From assembly GCF_031458095.1 (NCBI RefSeq), contig NZ_JAVDXU010000006.1:1-64000 (forward strand): DNA of 64,000 nucleotides. Reading direction: 5' to 3'. Positions within the stretch are counted from its first letter, which is position 1. The number at the start of each line of letters is the position of its first letter. The stretch is from Pelomonas saccharophila_A (GTDB taxonomy: Bacteria; Pseudomonadota; Gammaproteobacteria; Burkholderiales; Burkholderiaceae_C). The notes below the pieces were generated by a model. That model had not been told where the DNA came from. It ran no database searches and saw only the letters and a program-made list of their open reading frames with translations. Below, one piece after another: positions 24,739 through 32,646 of the stretch. The translations under genes and the position numbers were made by a program.

Positions 24739-25185
24739 ATGAACTTCGCAAAGCACATCAGGATGGGGCTGCTCACGGCGGGTTTGATGATGGTTGGCGC
24801 TGCGGCATTCGCCCAGGACTCCAGCTACAAGCCGGGCACGGTGTGGAATTTCTCGCGCATCAAGGTCGAGCCCGGCCAGTTCGAGAACTACCTGGACTTC
24901 CTGGCCAAGACCTGGAAGAAGTCCAACGAGTTCGGCAAGAAGGAGGGCTACATCGTGTCCTACCACGTGTTCGCGGTGAACAACCCCCGCGAGGGCGAGC
25001 CCGATCTGATCCTGGCCATCGAGTCCAAGGACTATCTGACGACGGCGCAGCAGCTGGAGGTGCAGAAGAAGTACGAGGCTTTCATGGCCCAGGACGCGCA
25101 CAAGATGGATGCCGCCTCCGGCGAGCGCAAGGTGATGCGCAAGCTGGCGGGCAGCATGGAGCTCCAGGAGCTGATGCTGAAGTGA
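24739..25185 (+). CDS. Hypothetical periplasmic protein
   Basis: A 148-residue protein with a signal peptide cleaved after AAAFA (about residue 25). The mature domain is YKPGTVWNFSRIKVEPGQFENYLDFLAKTWKK, then ILAIESKDYLT and a Lys-rich helical end. The size and the alternation of strand and helix suggest a dimeric ferredoxin-like (ABM-type) fold, which is an inference. GTGAGGAGAT precedes the ATG at a good distance. It is a single-gene unit. Confidence 0.68.
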   Translation: MNFAKHIRMGLLTAGLMMVGAAAFAQDSSYKPGTVWNFSRIKVEPGQFENYLDFLAKTWKKSNEFGKKEGYIVSYHVFAVNNPREGEPDLILAIESKDYLTTAQQLEVQKKYEAFMAQDAHKMDAASGERKVMRKLAGSMELQELMLK

Positions 25186-25424
25186 TGGGCCCGGCGGGCG
25201 GTGCCAATGCTGCCCCCGCCAGCCGAACCCCAGGCCGCTCCGGAGCATGACCTCCGGCACGGCTTGAATGGCAAAAATACCAACCACCACAACAACTTAG
25301 CAAACTCTTAAGGTTCCGGTAGCACGCATTTAGCGGCGCGCCGCCGCCCCGATTCCTACAGTGGCTGCACGGTCGACGAGAACAAGCGACCGACCTCTTC
25401 ACCGCACCCCACAGGGAATCCAGG

Positions 25425-25958
25425 ATGCACACCTCACTGCAAGAAATCCTCGCCGTGCGCGGCACGGCCACGGCGCCGCGCTTCGACATCTACGCCGGCA
25501 TCCACAAGGGCGCGCGCCTGATGCTGGTCGACCTGGTCAGCAGCGCCGGCCGCGTCGACCCGCACGACCCGGCCTCGGTGCGGCAGCTCGTCGACAAGGT
25601 CGAGGCCGCCGCCGACTTCTGCGTGTCCCACCTGGAGCACGAGAACGCCTTCGTGCACCCGGCGCTGGAACGCGCCCAGCCCGGCACCAGCCAGCGCATC
25701 GCGACCGAGCATGTCGAGCATGAGCGCGACATCGAGGCCCTGCGCACCCACGCCCGTGCCCTGCCCGGCTGTGCACCCGAGGACCGCCCCGCGGCCTGCC
25801 ATGCGCTGTACCACGCGGTGAGCCTGTTCGCGGCCCACAACCTGGCCCATATGCATCTGGAAGAGACCGAGCACAACGCGGTGCTGTGGGCGCATCTGGA
25901 CGACGCCGGCATCCTGGCCATCCACGGCCGGCTCCTCGCCTCGCTGACGCCGGCCTAG
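25425..25958 (+). CDS. Hemerythrin-like domain protein, cut by an in-frame TAG
   Basis: A 177-residue four-helix protein with the iron-ligand pattern of HHE hemerythrin-like domains: IYAGIHKGAR (His), SHLEHENAFVHPALE, ATEHVEHERD and NLAHMHLEETEHN. Such proteins bind a di-iron centre and take part in oxygen, NO or iron-sulfur stress. The frame stops at TAG (25956-25958) but continues in the same frame for 66 more codons with sequence that looks like the normal C-terminus of the family. The gene is therefore truncated, read through, or now two polypeptides. A small cbb3-like membrane protein gene follows. Confidence 0.78.
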   Translation: MHTSLQEILAVRGTATAPRFDIYAGIHKGARLMLVDLVSSAGRVDPHDPASVRQLVDKVEAAADFCVSHLEHENAFVHPALERAQPGTSQRIATEHVEHERDIEALRTHARALPGCAPEDRPAACHALYHAVSLFAAHNLAHMHLEETEHNAVLWAHLDDAGILAIHGRLLASLTPA

Positions 25959-26159
25959 ATGACGATGTCGCTGCGCTGGATGCTGCCGGCCCTGGCGCCG
26001 GCCGAGCGTCTGGGCCTGCTGGCCGGCATGAAGGCGAATGCGCCGGCGCCGGTCTTCGGCGTGGTGCTGGCCCTGGCGCGCGAGCGGCTCAACGACGACG
26101 ACTGGGGCGCGCTGGCACGCGGCCTGGGCATCCCGGTCGCACCCGGGCTGGCCGCTTGA
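25959..26159 (+). CDS. Detached C-terminal segment of the hemerythrin-like protein
   Basis: Sixty-six codons begin with ATG directly after the TAG of the preceding frame and in register with it. The sequence SLRWMLPALAPAERLGLLAG, followed by VFGVVLALARERLNDDDW, resembles the helical tail that follows the HHE domain in related single-chain proteins. There is no separate ribosome site, so expression would need reinitiation or readthrough. If it is not expressed, it is simply the remnant of a nonsense mutation. Confidence 0.5.
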   Translation: MTMSLRWMLPALAPAERLGLLAGMKANAPAPVFGVVLALARERLNDDDWGALARGLGIPVAPGLAA

Positions 26160-26170
26160 AGGAGCCGGCG

Positions 26171-26569
26171 ATGAACACCAACAAACGCTACAGCGCCTGG
26201 TGGCTGCGCATGGCCGCCCTCTACCTCGTCACCGGCGTGGCCCTGGGCAACTACATGGGCGCCACGCACGACTTCTCGCTGCGCTCGGTGCATGCCCACA
26301 TCAATCTGCTGGGCTGGGCCAGCATGCTGGGCTTCGGCCTGGTGGTGCAGCACCTGGCCGACACGCTGAGCGCCCGGCTGGTGGCCGTGCAGTTCTGGCT
26401 GCACCAGTGCGCCCTGCCGGTGATGCTGTCGGCCCTGGCCGCCCTGATGCGCGGCAACCCGGCGGTGGAGCCACTGATCGGCCTGGGCTCGGCGACGGTG
26501 GGCGTGGCGGTGCTGTGCTTCGCCACCAATGTGTGGCGCGGCACGGGAGCGAAGCTCAGAGCTGCGTGA
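26171..26569 (+). CDS. Four-helix membrane protein, cbb3/NO-reductase subunit I-like
   Basis: A 132-residue protein with four membrane helices. The motif VHAHINLLGWASMLGFG matches the second helix of cbb3-type oxidase and nitric-oxide reductase subunit I, where the histidine binds heme. The full-length oxidase has 12 or more helices, so this is a small stand-alone relative of the kind often named cytochrome-c oxidase or NnrT-like. With the preceding hemerythrin-like gene it suggests NO or oxygen stress. The ribosome site is AAGGAG. Its end overlaps a convergent gene by 14 bases. Confidence 0.68.
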   Translation: MNTNKRYSAWWLRMAALYLVTGVALGNYMGATHDFSLRSVHAHINLLGWASMLGFGLVVQHLADTLSARLVAVQFWLHQCALPVMLSALAALMRGNPAVEPLIGLGSATVGVAVLCFATNVWRGTGAKLRAA

Positions 26570-27914
26570 GCTGGAGTTCGCCGCAGACCTGCAGCTTGAG
26601 CCGGCCGCGGCCGCTCTTGTGCAGGGCGATGCCGAGCTTCTGCTCGTCCAGGCGCCGGCGCAGCAGGATGAGGCGGGCCTCGAGGTTGTCGACGACGTCG
26701 GGCAGCTTGATGGCGGGGTCCAGCCGGATCTCGCGGTTGCTGAACTCGGTGCGGCCGCTGGCGGCGTACTCGCTGAGCAGCCGCCACAGGATGGCGCCGG
26801 CCACGCCCTTGATGACGTAGTCCTGGTTGCAGAAGACGCTGTGCGAGGCGGCGTGATAGCGCAGCTGCAGCGGCTCCTGCGGCGCGCCGCCGAAGGGGCA
26901 GTCGAGTTCGGCCGGGCGGGTTTCGGCCGCGGCTTCGGCCGGCACGGCGGCGCTGTCGCCCAGCGTGCGCATGGTGGCCGCCACGAGATGGGCGAAGGCG
27001 ACCAGGGCGTCCTCGTGGTCGTAGGTGAAGTGCAGGTCCTGCTCGCTCTCGACAAGCAGCACGCCCAGCACGCGCCCGCCGTGCAGCAAAGGCACGCCGA
27101 GCTGGCTGTGCGGGTCGGCCAGGCCCGGGTAGGGGATGGCGATGGACAGCTCCGCAGGCGAGCCCTCCAGCCGCACCACCTCGCGCATGGCATGGCTGTA
27201 GCGGTAGGCCTGGGTCAGCCAGCTGATGCGGATGGGCGTGCGCGCCTGGGCGCAGACGCCGATGACGCCCTCGCCCAGCGCTATCTCGGAGCCTATGCCC
27301 GAGTTGGCGTAGCCGCGGCTGCCCACGGTGTAGAGGCGCCGGCCCTGCTCGTCCATGACGAGGAAGATGGCATGGCGCAACTGCAGGTCGGCCACGAGGC
27401 TGTCCAGCGCCGCGTCGACCAGGGCGCCGAAGTCGCTGACGACGCTGGGGGCGGCCACCTTCTCGCACATGCTGCGCAGCGCGGCCAGCGGCTGCAGCGA
27501 GGGCGCAGCCGGCAGCACCGTGTTGCCGGGCAGGACCTCGAGCTCCTCGACGCGGTAGATGTCGGAGCCCAGCAGCCGGAACACGCCGGCCATGCCGGTG
27601 TGCGAGGCGATGCCTTCGAGGTGGGCCTTCATGCGCTCGAACAGCGCGCCTTCGGACTCGGTGCGCAGATAGCGCAGCCGCATGCGGTAGAGCCGGCCGG
27701 TGAAGGGGTCGATGACGCTGAGCTGGCCCTGCGGGTTGGCGAGGATGTTGCGGCGCGTCTTGTTGAAGAACTGGTAGGACAGGGCGACATGCTCGCCGTC
27801 CACGTAATGGACCTGGGACAGGAAGGCGACGTTGGGTTCGCCGTCGGGCGCGCAGGTGGCCATGGTGGCGGGGATGGCGCCCTCCAGCGCCGCGCGGATC
27901 TGGTCAAGCCGCAT
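26556..27914 (-). CDS. Pyridoxamine-oxidase-fold / GAF / winged-helix-like regulator
   Basis: A 452-residue protein in three parts. The N-terminus (about 1-140) has the flavin-binding split-barrel fold of pyridoxamine phosphate oxidase relatives (ATMATCAPDGEPNVAFLS). A GAF domain (about 165-330) contains IALGEGVIGVCAQ and LGVPLLHGGRVLGVLLVES. The C-terminal 100 residues (SNREIRLDPAIKLPDVVDN, ILLRRRLDEQ) look like a DNA-binding wing domain. It could sense a small molecule or redox state and control transcription. Its start overlaps the end of another flavin-fold gene by 11 bases, which implies one operon. Confidence 0.7.
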   Translation of the reverse strand: MRLDQIRAALEGAIPATMATCAPDGEPNVAFLSQVHYVDGEHVALSYQFFNKTRRNILANPQGQLSVIDPFTGRLYRMRLRYLRTESEGALFERMKAHLEGIASHTGMAGVFRLLGSDIYRVEELEVLPGNTVLPAAPSLQPLAALRSMCEKVAAPSVVSDFGALVDAALDSLVADLQLRHAIFLVMDEQGRRLYTVGSRGYANSGIGSEIALGEGVIGVCAQARTPIRISWLTQAYRYSHAMREVVRLEGSPAELSIAIPYPGLADPHSQLGVPLLHGGRVLGVLLVESEQDLHFTYDHEDALVAFAHLVAATMRTLGDSAAVPAEAAAETRPAELDCPFGGAPQEPLQLRYHAASHSVFCNQDYVIKGVAGAILWRLLSEYAASGRTEFSNREIRLDPAIKLPDVVDNLEARLILLRRRLDEQKLGIALHKSGRGRLKLQVCGELQLTQL

Positions 27915-28401
27915 GGCCGGCCTCGGGTGCGGAGGGGCCCAGCGGCTGGCCGGCGCGCGGCCCCGGCGTCTGCACGAAGACGGCGGCGGCCTTGAACCTC
28001 ACGACGGCCAGCGCCGACCAGGGCTGCTCGAAGAAGTTGCGCGCGAAGTGCTCGGGGATGTTGATGCGGGCCAGTTCGCGCACGATGTTGCCGACATGGT
28101 GGCGCAGGAAGGCCTCGTCGTCGCGGGTGGCGGCACGCACGCTGGCGCCGCCGCCCTTGAGCTGCACGGCCACGTTGGTATAGGGCTCGCTGAACACGGC
28201 CGCCACCTTGCCGGTGGCGCGCACGTCGGCGAGGAACTGGCGGGCCTGGTCTTCGCGCACCCAGGCCTCCACGGTGCGGCGGTCGTCGAGCAGGCGGCCG
28301 GCCATGCCCCAGCACAGGCTGGGCACCGCCGCCGCGCTGCCGCTGGACAGCACGACGTCGCAGTTGTGGTTGATTTTGGCCAGCAGGGCGTCGTCGATCA
28401 C
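27904..28401 (-). CDS. Pyridoxamine 5'-phosphate oxidase-like flavin-fold protein
   Basis: A 165-residue protein with the split-barrel pattern: LLAKINHNCDVVLSSGSAAAV, a middle strand VAAVFSEPYTNVAVQLKG, and ALAVVRFKAAAVFVQTPGP. The family includes FMN- or heme-binding oxidoreductases. The reaction is unknown. It is upstream of and overlaps the GAF-fusion gene, so the two share a transcript. It may supply or sense the same ligand as its partner. Confidence 0.68.
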   Translation of the reverse strand: MIDDALLAKINHNCDVVLSSGSAAAVPSLCWGMAGRLLDDRRTVEAWVREDQARQFLADVRATGKVAAVFSEPYTNVAVQLKGGGASVRAATRDDEAFLRHHVGNIVRELARINIPEHFARNFFEQPWSALAVVRFKAAAVFVQTPGPRAGQPLGPSAPEAGHAA

Positions 28402-28461
28402 GGCAGCGGGGCGATGTCGTCGGGAGGCGCGCAGTGTAGTGAACGACCTCGCCGCGTGCCT

Positions 28462-28731
<270 letters not shown>

Positions 28732-28833
28732 GCGGCGACCTCCATCGATGGCGCGACCAGCATGCGCCGCCGCGGCCGCGCGGTGCTTGATGCGGGTCAA
28801 GCCGCCGCGCCGGGTGCACGGCCCGGCCGGGGC

Positions 28834-31215
28834 CTAGCTGATGCGCGCGCTGATGTCCTGCAGCCGCTTGGTCCACCTGTTCTGGAAGTCCTTTTGCTGC
28901 TTGAGGCTGAGGTTCTCCATCCAGGTGTCGCCCTCGGTGGGCGTGGGGATGGGAACGGACGCCTTCGGCGTCTTGCCCTTCTCGGTGCGCTGGCTGCGCT
29001 CGAAGATGATCTGCCCGGTGACGTAGTCGCCCAGGCCCGGCGGGATCTTGGGGTAGCACTCGGCGATGTGGACCCGGATGACGGTCTGGTTGCTGGTGAT
29101 GAAGTTGATCCCGCCCTCGACGGCGACGAGAGGCACATCGTCGTCGGAGCTGGTGGGCAGGGAATTGAACTGGGCCTCGATGCGGCTGCGCGCGGCGGTA
29201 AGCTGGTCGTTGCCGACGACGTTCTCGGGCAGGGAGGCAATGGCCTCGTGCCTCACATCAGGGTCCCGGGGCGACAGGGGTGTGAGGGAGCCGTTGTTGG
29301 TCTGCATCCGCGCGCCGGAGGCGCCGACGAACTGCATGGTCGACTTCGCTCCTTCGCTGTCCTGCGACTTCACGGACACGATGACGTCCCTGAGGTTGTC
29401 GACGACCTTCTCCAAGCTGGGGTCTTCCAGGAAGCCCTTCAGTTCCGTGGCGGCCTGCTCGTCCTTCAGCTTGCCCTGCAGCTTCTTCATCAGCTCGACC
29501 GGGTTCTTCTCCTCGATCTGGACGTTGTAGTGCCGGCTCTTGTCGATGACGGGCTCCAGCGTCAGGGGCTCGTCCTTGCCGACGCTGCTTTCATTGACGA
29601 ACATCCTCTGCATGGCCTCGGAGTCGGGGCCGGTGCCGTAGACCACCATGTCCACCGTGAACTTGTGGGTCTTCATGGTCTTGCTTCTCGGCGGGTCCGA
29701 GTAGGTGGCGATCACCTGGACAGGGCCAGCGCCCGAGGCGCCGGTCAGGCGGCCGCGATAGACCTTCATGTTGTTCTTGATGAGGGGCCCGCCGCCGACG
29801 AGATTGCCATCCGGAAAGGCCTCGGCCGCCAGCGCGTTGTCGGTGCCGTTGAGAAAGGCGGGCGCGCCCGTATCACCCACGACCCAATGGATGTCGAGCT
29901 TGTCGTCCGACGGATTCTTGCCCTGGTCGCGGATGATGGCGGTGATGACGTCGATGGCCGCATTGCCGCCGCTCACGCACACCGACTTGACCTTGGGATA
30001 GGCCTTCTTGATGGCGGTACCGTCATCGAGCTTCTGCTTGAAGCTGTCCATGTCGTGCATATGGGCCTTGGTTTCCGGGCCTGCGGGCGGGTCCAGATCC
30101 GGCTCCTTCTGCTTGCCGATGCCCATGGCATTGGTGACCTTGCTCGCGTAGAAACTGCCCTCCTCCTTGGTCTCGATCTCGAAGAAGTCGCCCTGGCAGC
30201 GGCGCACCTTCTCGATGGTGCACTGGGTGTGCGGCACCTTGGCGATGACCTCGGCGATGCGCCTGGAGAGCTCGGCCCGCGCGGCCAGGCCCTTCTCGTC
30301 GTCCTCGATGGGCTTGTTGCCCTTCTGCTGCGGGTCGGTCTGGTTGTGCGGATGGTTGACGTTGCCGTCCTTGCCGCGGTCCTTGGCCCAGGGCTGGAGA
30401 TTGCCGAGGATCATGGTGTTCTTCATGTCGAACTTGCCGTAGTTGCTGGCGATGTAGTACGCCGCGCTGGCCCCGGCACCGAGGATGACTTCCTTGTAGA
30501 CCTTGGCATCCACCGGCGCGCCGGGGCGCTTGGCGATGACCTGGTTCACCTTGTCCTCGTACTCCTTCCAGGCGGCGTCCTGCTGGTCGGCCTCCACGGC
30601 GCTCTCGATGATGTTGAGCAGCACCTTGAGATCCTCTTCCGTCGCCTTGTCGCCCAGCGCCTTGGCGGGATCGAAATTGCCCCAGGTGTCGTTGCGGGCG
30701 ATGAGGGACTCCAGGTCCTTGCGCTTGAGCGCCTTCACGGCCTGCGCGGGATCGATCTTGCGCGCGGACTGCCCCGACGGCACGCCGGGGATGTCGGTCT
30801 TCTCCAGCTTGTCCGGGGTGTTGTCCCAGAGCTTCTGGCGTGCGCTGGCCAGATGCTTCTGTGCTTCGCGCGGATCCTTGGCCAGGCGCGCCTGCTCCAC
30901 CAGCCCGGCGGCCTCGTCAAAGGCCTTGTGGCCCTTGAAGGCTTTCTTGGCCTCCAGGAACTGGGTCCATTTCTCCAGCGTCTTGTCGTCGGCCAGACGC
31001 TCGCCGCAGCGCTGCTTGTCGATCTCCTCGACCTTGCCCAGCGCCGTGCCGACCGAATCGGTCTTCACGTCGCGCAACTTGTCGGCAATCGGCCCGAACT
31101 CCATGACGTAGTTCTTGGTCGACCCGTCCAGCTGGATTTCACGCGCGATGTCGATGCGCTTGAATTCGTTGATCCACTGGAGGACGGTGCGGACCGAAGA
31201 GGTGTGGGGATGCAT
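28834..31215 (-). CDS. Large unknown protein with FAD/NAD(P)-binding monooxygenase-like core
   Basis: A 793-residue cytoplasmic protein. The N-terminal 240 residues are charged and helical, with no recognised domain. The centre looks like a two-dinucleotide-binding flavoprotein: VILGAGASAAYYIAS (GxGxxA), then VCVSGGNAAIDVITAI as a second nucleotide site, and VVYGTGPD in the place of the ATG-type motif of flavin monooxygenases and N-hydroxylases. The C-terminal 270 residues are again unknown. There is no signal peptide. The ATG at 31215 follows AAAGGGAG at the right distance; upstream in-frame starts lack one. It is a single gene with no obvious partners. Confidence 0.68.
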   Translation of the reverse strand: MHPHTSSVRTVLQWINEFKRIDIAREIQLDGSTKNYVMEFGPIADKLRDVKTDSVGTALGKVEEIDKQRCGERLADDKTLEKWTQFLEAKKAFKGHKAFDEAAGLVEQARLAKDPREAQKHLASARQKLWDNTPDKLEKTDIPGVPSGQSARKIDPAQAVKALKRKDLESLIARNDTWGNFDPAKALGDKATEEDLKVLLNIIESAVEADQQDAAWKEYEDKVNQVIAKRPGAPVDAKVYKEVILGAGASAAYYIASNYGKFDMKNTMILGNLQPWAKDRGKDGNVNHPHNQTDPQQKGNKPIEDDEKGLAARAELSRRIAEVIAKVPHTQCTIEKVRRCQGDFFEIETKEEGSFYASKVTNAMGIGKQKEPDLDPPAGPETKAHMHDMDSFKQKLDDGTAIKKAYPKVKSVCVSGGNAAIDVITAIIRDQGKNPSDDKLDIHWVVGDTGAPAFLNGTDNALAAEAFPDGNLVGGGPLIKNNMKVYRGRLTGASGAGPVQVIATYSDPPRSKTMKTHKFTVDMVVYGTGPDSEAMQRMFVNESSVGKDEPLTLEPVIDKSRHYNVQIEEKNPVELMKKLQGKLKDEQAATELKGFLEDPSLEKVVDNLRDVIVSVKSQDSEGAKSTMQFVGASGARMQTNNGSLTPLSPRDPDVRHEAIASLPENVVGNDQLTAARSRIEAQFNSLPTSSDDDVPLVAVEGGINFITSNQTVIRVHIAECYPKIPPGLGDYVTGQIIFERSQRTEKGKTPKASVPIPTPTEGDTWMENLSLKQQKDFQNRWTKRLQDISARIS

Positions 31216-31403
31216 GAGGACTCCCTTTGCAGGCAGGCGCCCGCCGACAACAGCGTTCGTGGCGAACGCGGCGCCTTTGTTCCCCTGGCCCCTAGCTTGT
31301 CGGCCGGCATTCATACCACCGGCAACCCCTCAAACCTTGGGTCGGCAGCGTCATGCGGCGCTGGCATGCTGGTCGCATATCCTCACAGCAGTAAGAGGTA
31401 GCC

Positions 31404-32081
31404 ATGAGTTCCACCCTCCCGATCACGGGCGACCGCCCGCAGACCCTGGGCGAAGAGATCGCCAACGCCATCAGCCACGGCCTGGGCGCCGCCCTGGCCA
31501 TTGCCGCCCTGCCCATCCTCGTGGCCCGCGCGATGACCCACGGCGCCGCCACCGACGTGGCCGCGGCGGCCGTCTTCGCGGCCACGATGATCCTGCTCTA
31601 CGGCGTCTCGACGCTGTACCACGCCCTGCCCGCCTCGCTGGCCAATGGCCGCGTCAAGGCCTGGCTGGTGCGGCTGGACCACGCGGCCATCTATGTCTTC
31701 ATCGCCGGCAGCTACACGCCCTTCACGCTGGGCGTGCTGCACCGGGAAGGGCCGGGCCTGGCCCTGCTGATCACGGTTTGGGCCGCGGCGGCCTTCGGCG
31801 TGACCATCAAGCTGCTGAACCGGCTGCGCCACCCGCTGGTGTCCACGCTGATCTACCTGGCCATGGGCTGGGTGGTGGTGTTCGCCATCGGGCCGCTGGT
31901 GGAACGCATGCCCGGCCCCGGCCTGGCCCTGCTGGTGGCCGGCGGCCTGAGCTACACGCTGGGCGCGGTGGTCTTCCTGCTCGACAACCGGCTGCGCTAC
32001 GCCCATTTCGTCTGGCATCTCTTCGTGCTGGGCGGCAGCGTCTGCCACTTCTTCGCGGCGCTGTTCTACGCCTACGGCTGA
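31404..32081 (+). CDS. Hemolysin III family membrane protein
   Basis: A 225-residue protein with seven membrane helices and the PAQR/Hly-III motifs: EEIANAISHGLGAALA, STLYHALP, LDHAAIYVFIAGSYTPF and a final VWHLFVLGGSVCHFFA. The conserved His and Asp residues probably bind a metal. Bacterial members (YqfA/TrhA) are linked to membrane energetics; the hemolysin name is historical. It overlaps the convergent PEP-CTERM gene by ten bases. Confidence 0.88.
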   Translation: MSSTLPITGDRPQTLGEEIANAISHGLGAALAIAALPILVARAMTHGAATDVAAAAVFAATMILLYGVSTLYHALPASLANGRVKAWLVRLDHAAIYVFIAGSYTPFTLGVLHREGPGLALLITVWAAAAFGVTIKLLNRLRHPLVSTLIYLAMGWVVVFAIGPLVERMPGPGLALLVAGGLSYTLGAVVFLLDNRLRYAHFVWHLFVLGGSVCHFFAALFYAYG

Positions 32082-32623
32082 GGGCGGCGGCGGGCCAGCA
32101 GCCCGGTCAGGCCCAGGCCCAGCCAGGCCAGGCCACCGGGCTCGGGCACGGCGGCGATGTTGTCGAGCTGGAAGCCCGAACTGGCGCTGAACATGACCTC
32201 GCTGAGGCTGGCCCACTGGCTGTCGAACTGGACCGTGGCCAGGGCGCCGAGGCTGAGGGTCTGCAGGGCCACCTGCTGGCCGTTGAGCAGGCCGGTGATG
32301 GCCAGCAGGCCCGGCGGGTCACCGAGGTCGAAGTAGCCGAAGTCCAGGCTCAGCAGCGAGAACAGGCCGCCAGCGGCCGCACGCAGCGTGACGGGGCCGG
32401 CGCCGAAGAAGCCGCCCACCAGCATGCCGTCGCCGGCGCCGTTGTCCAGCAGCAGGAAGTCGGCCGCCTGGCTGCTCAGTGCGAAGCCGGCTTCGGTGTA
32501 GGTGGCGACGTTGCCGGGGTCGATGGCGATGGGGTCGGGGTTGTCGAAGCGCAGCAGGCCGGCCTGGGCGCTCTCACCGAGGGCGAGCAGGGCCAGCGTG
32601 GCGACGAGGAGTCGGAGTTTCAT
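32072..32623 (-). CDS. PEP-CTERM sorting-domain protein
   Basis: A 183-residue exported protein with a signal peptide (LLVATLALLALGESAQA), a beta-rich middle and a C-terminal sorting signal: VPEPGGLAWLGLGLTGLLAR followed by RRPQP, which is the PEP motif, a hydrophobic helix and a basic tail. The exosortase system would process it for cell-surface or exopolysaccharide association; no exosortase gene is in the window. It overlaps the hemolysin III gene at its 3' end. Confidence 0.85.
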   Translation of the reverse strand: MKLRLLVATLALLALGESAQAGLLRFDNPDPIAIDPGNVATYTEAGFALSSQAADFLLLDNGAGDGMLVGGFFGAGPVTLRAAAGGLFSLLSLDFGYFDLGDPPGLLAITGLLNGQQVALQTLSLGALATVQFDSQWASLSEVMFSASSGFQLDNIAAVPEPGGLAWLGLGLTGLLARRRPQP

Positions 32624-32646
32624 GATGGGGTGTCCTTGCATGCCGC

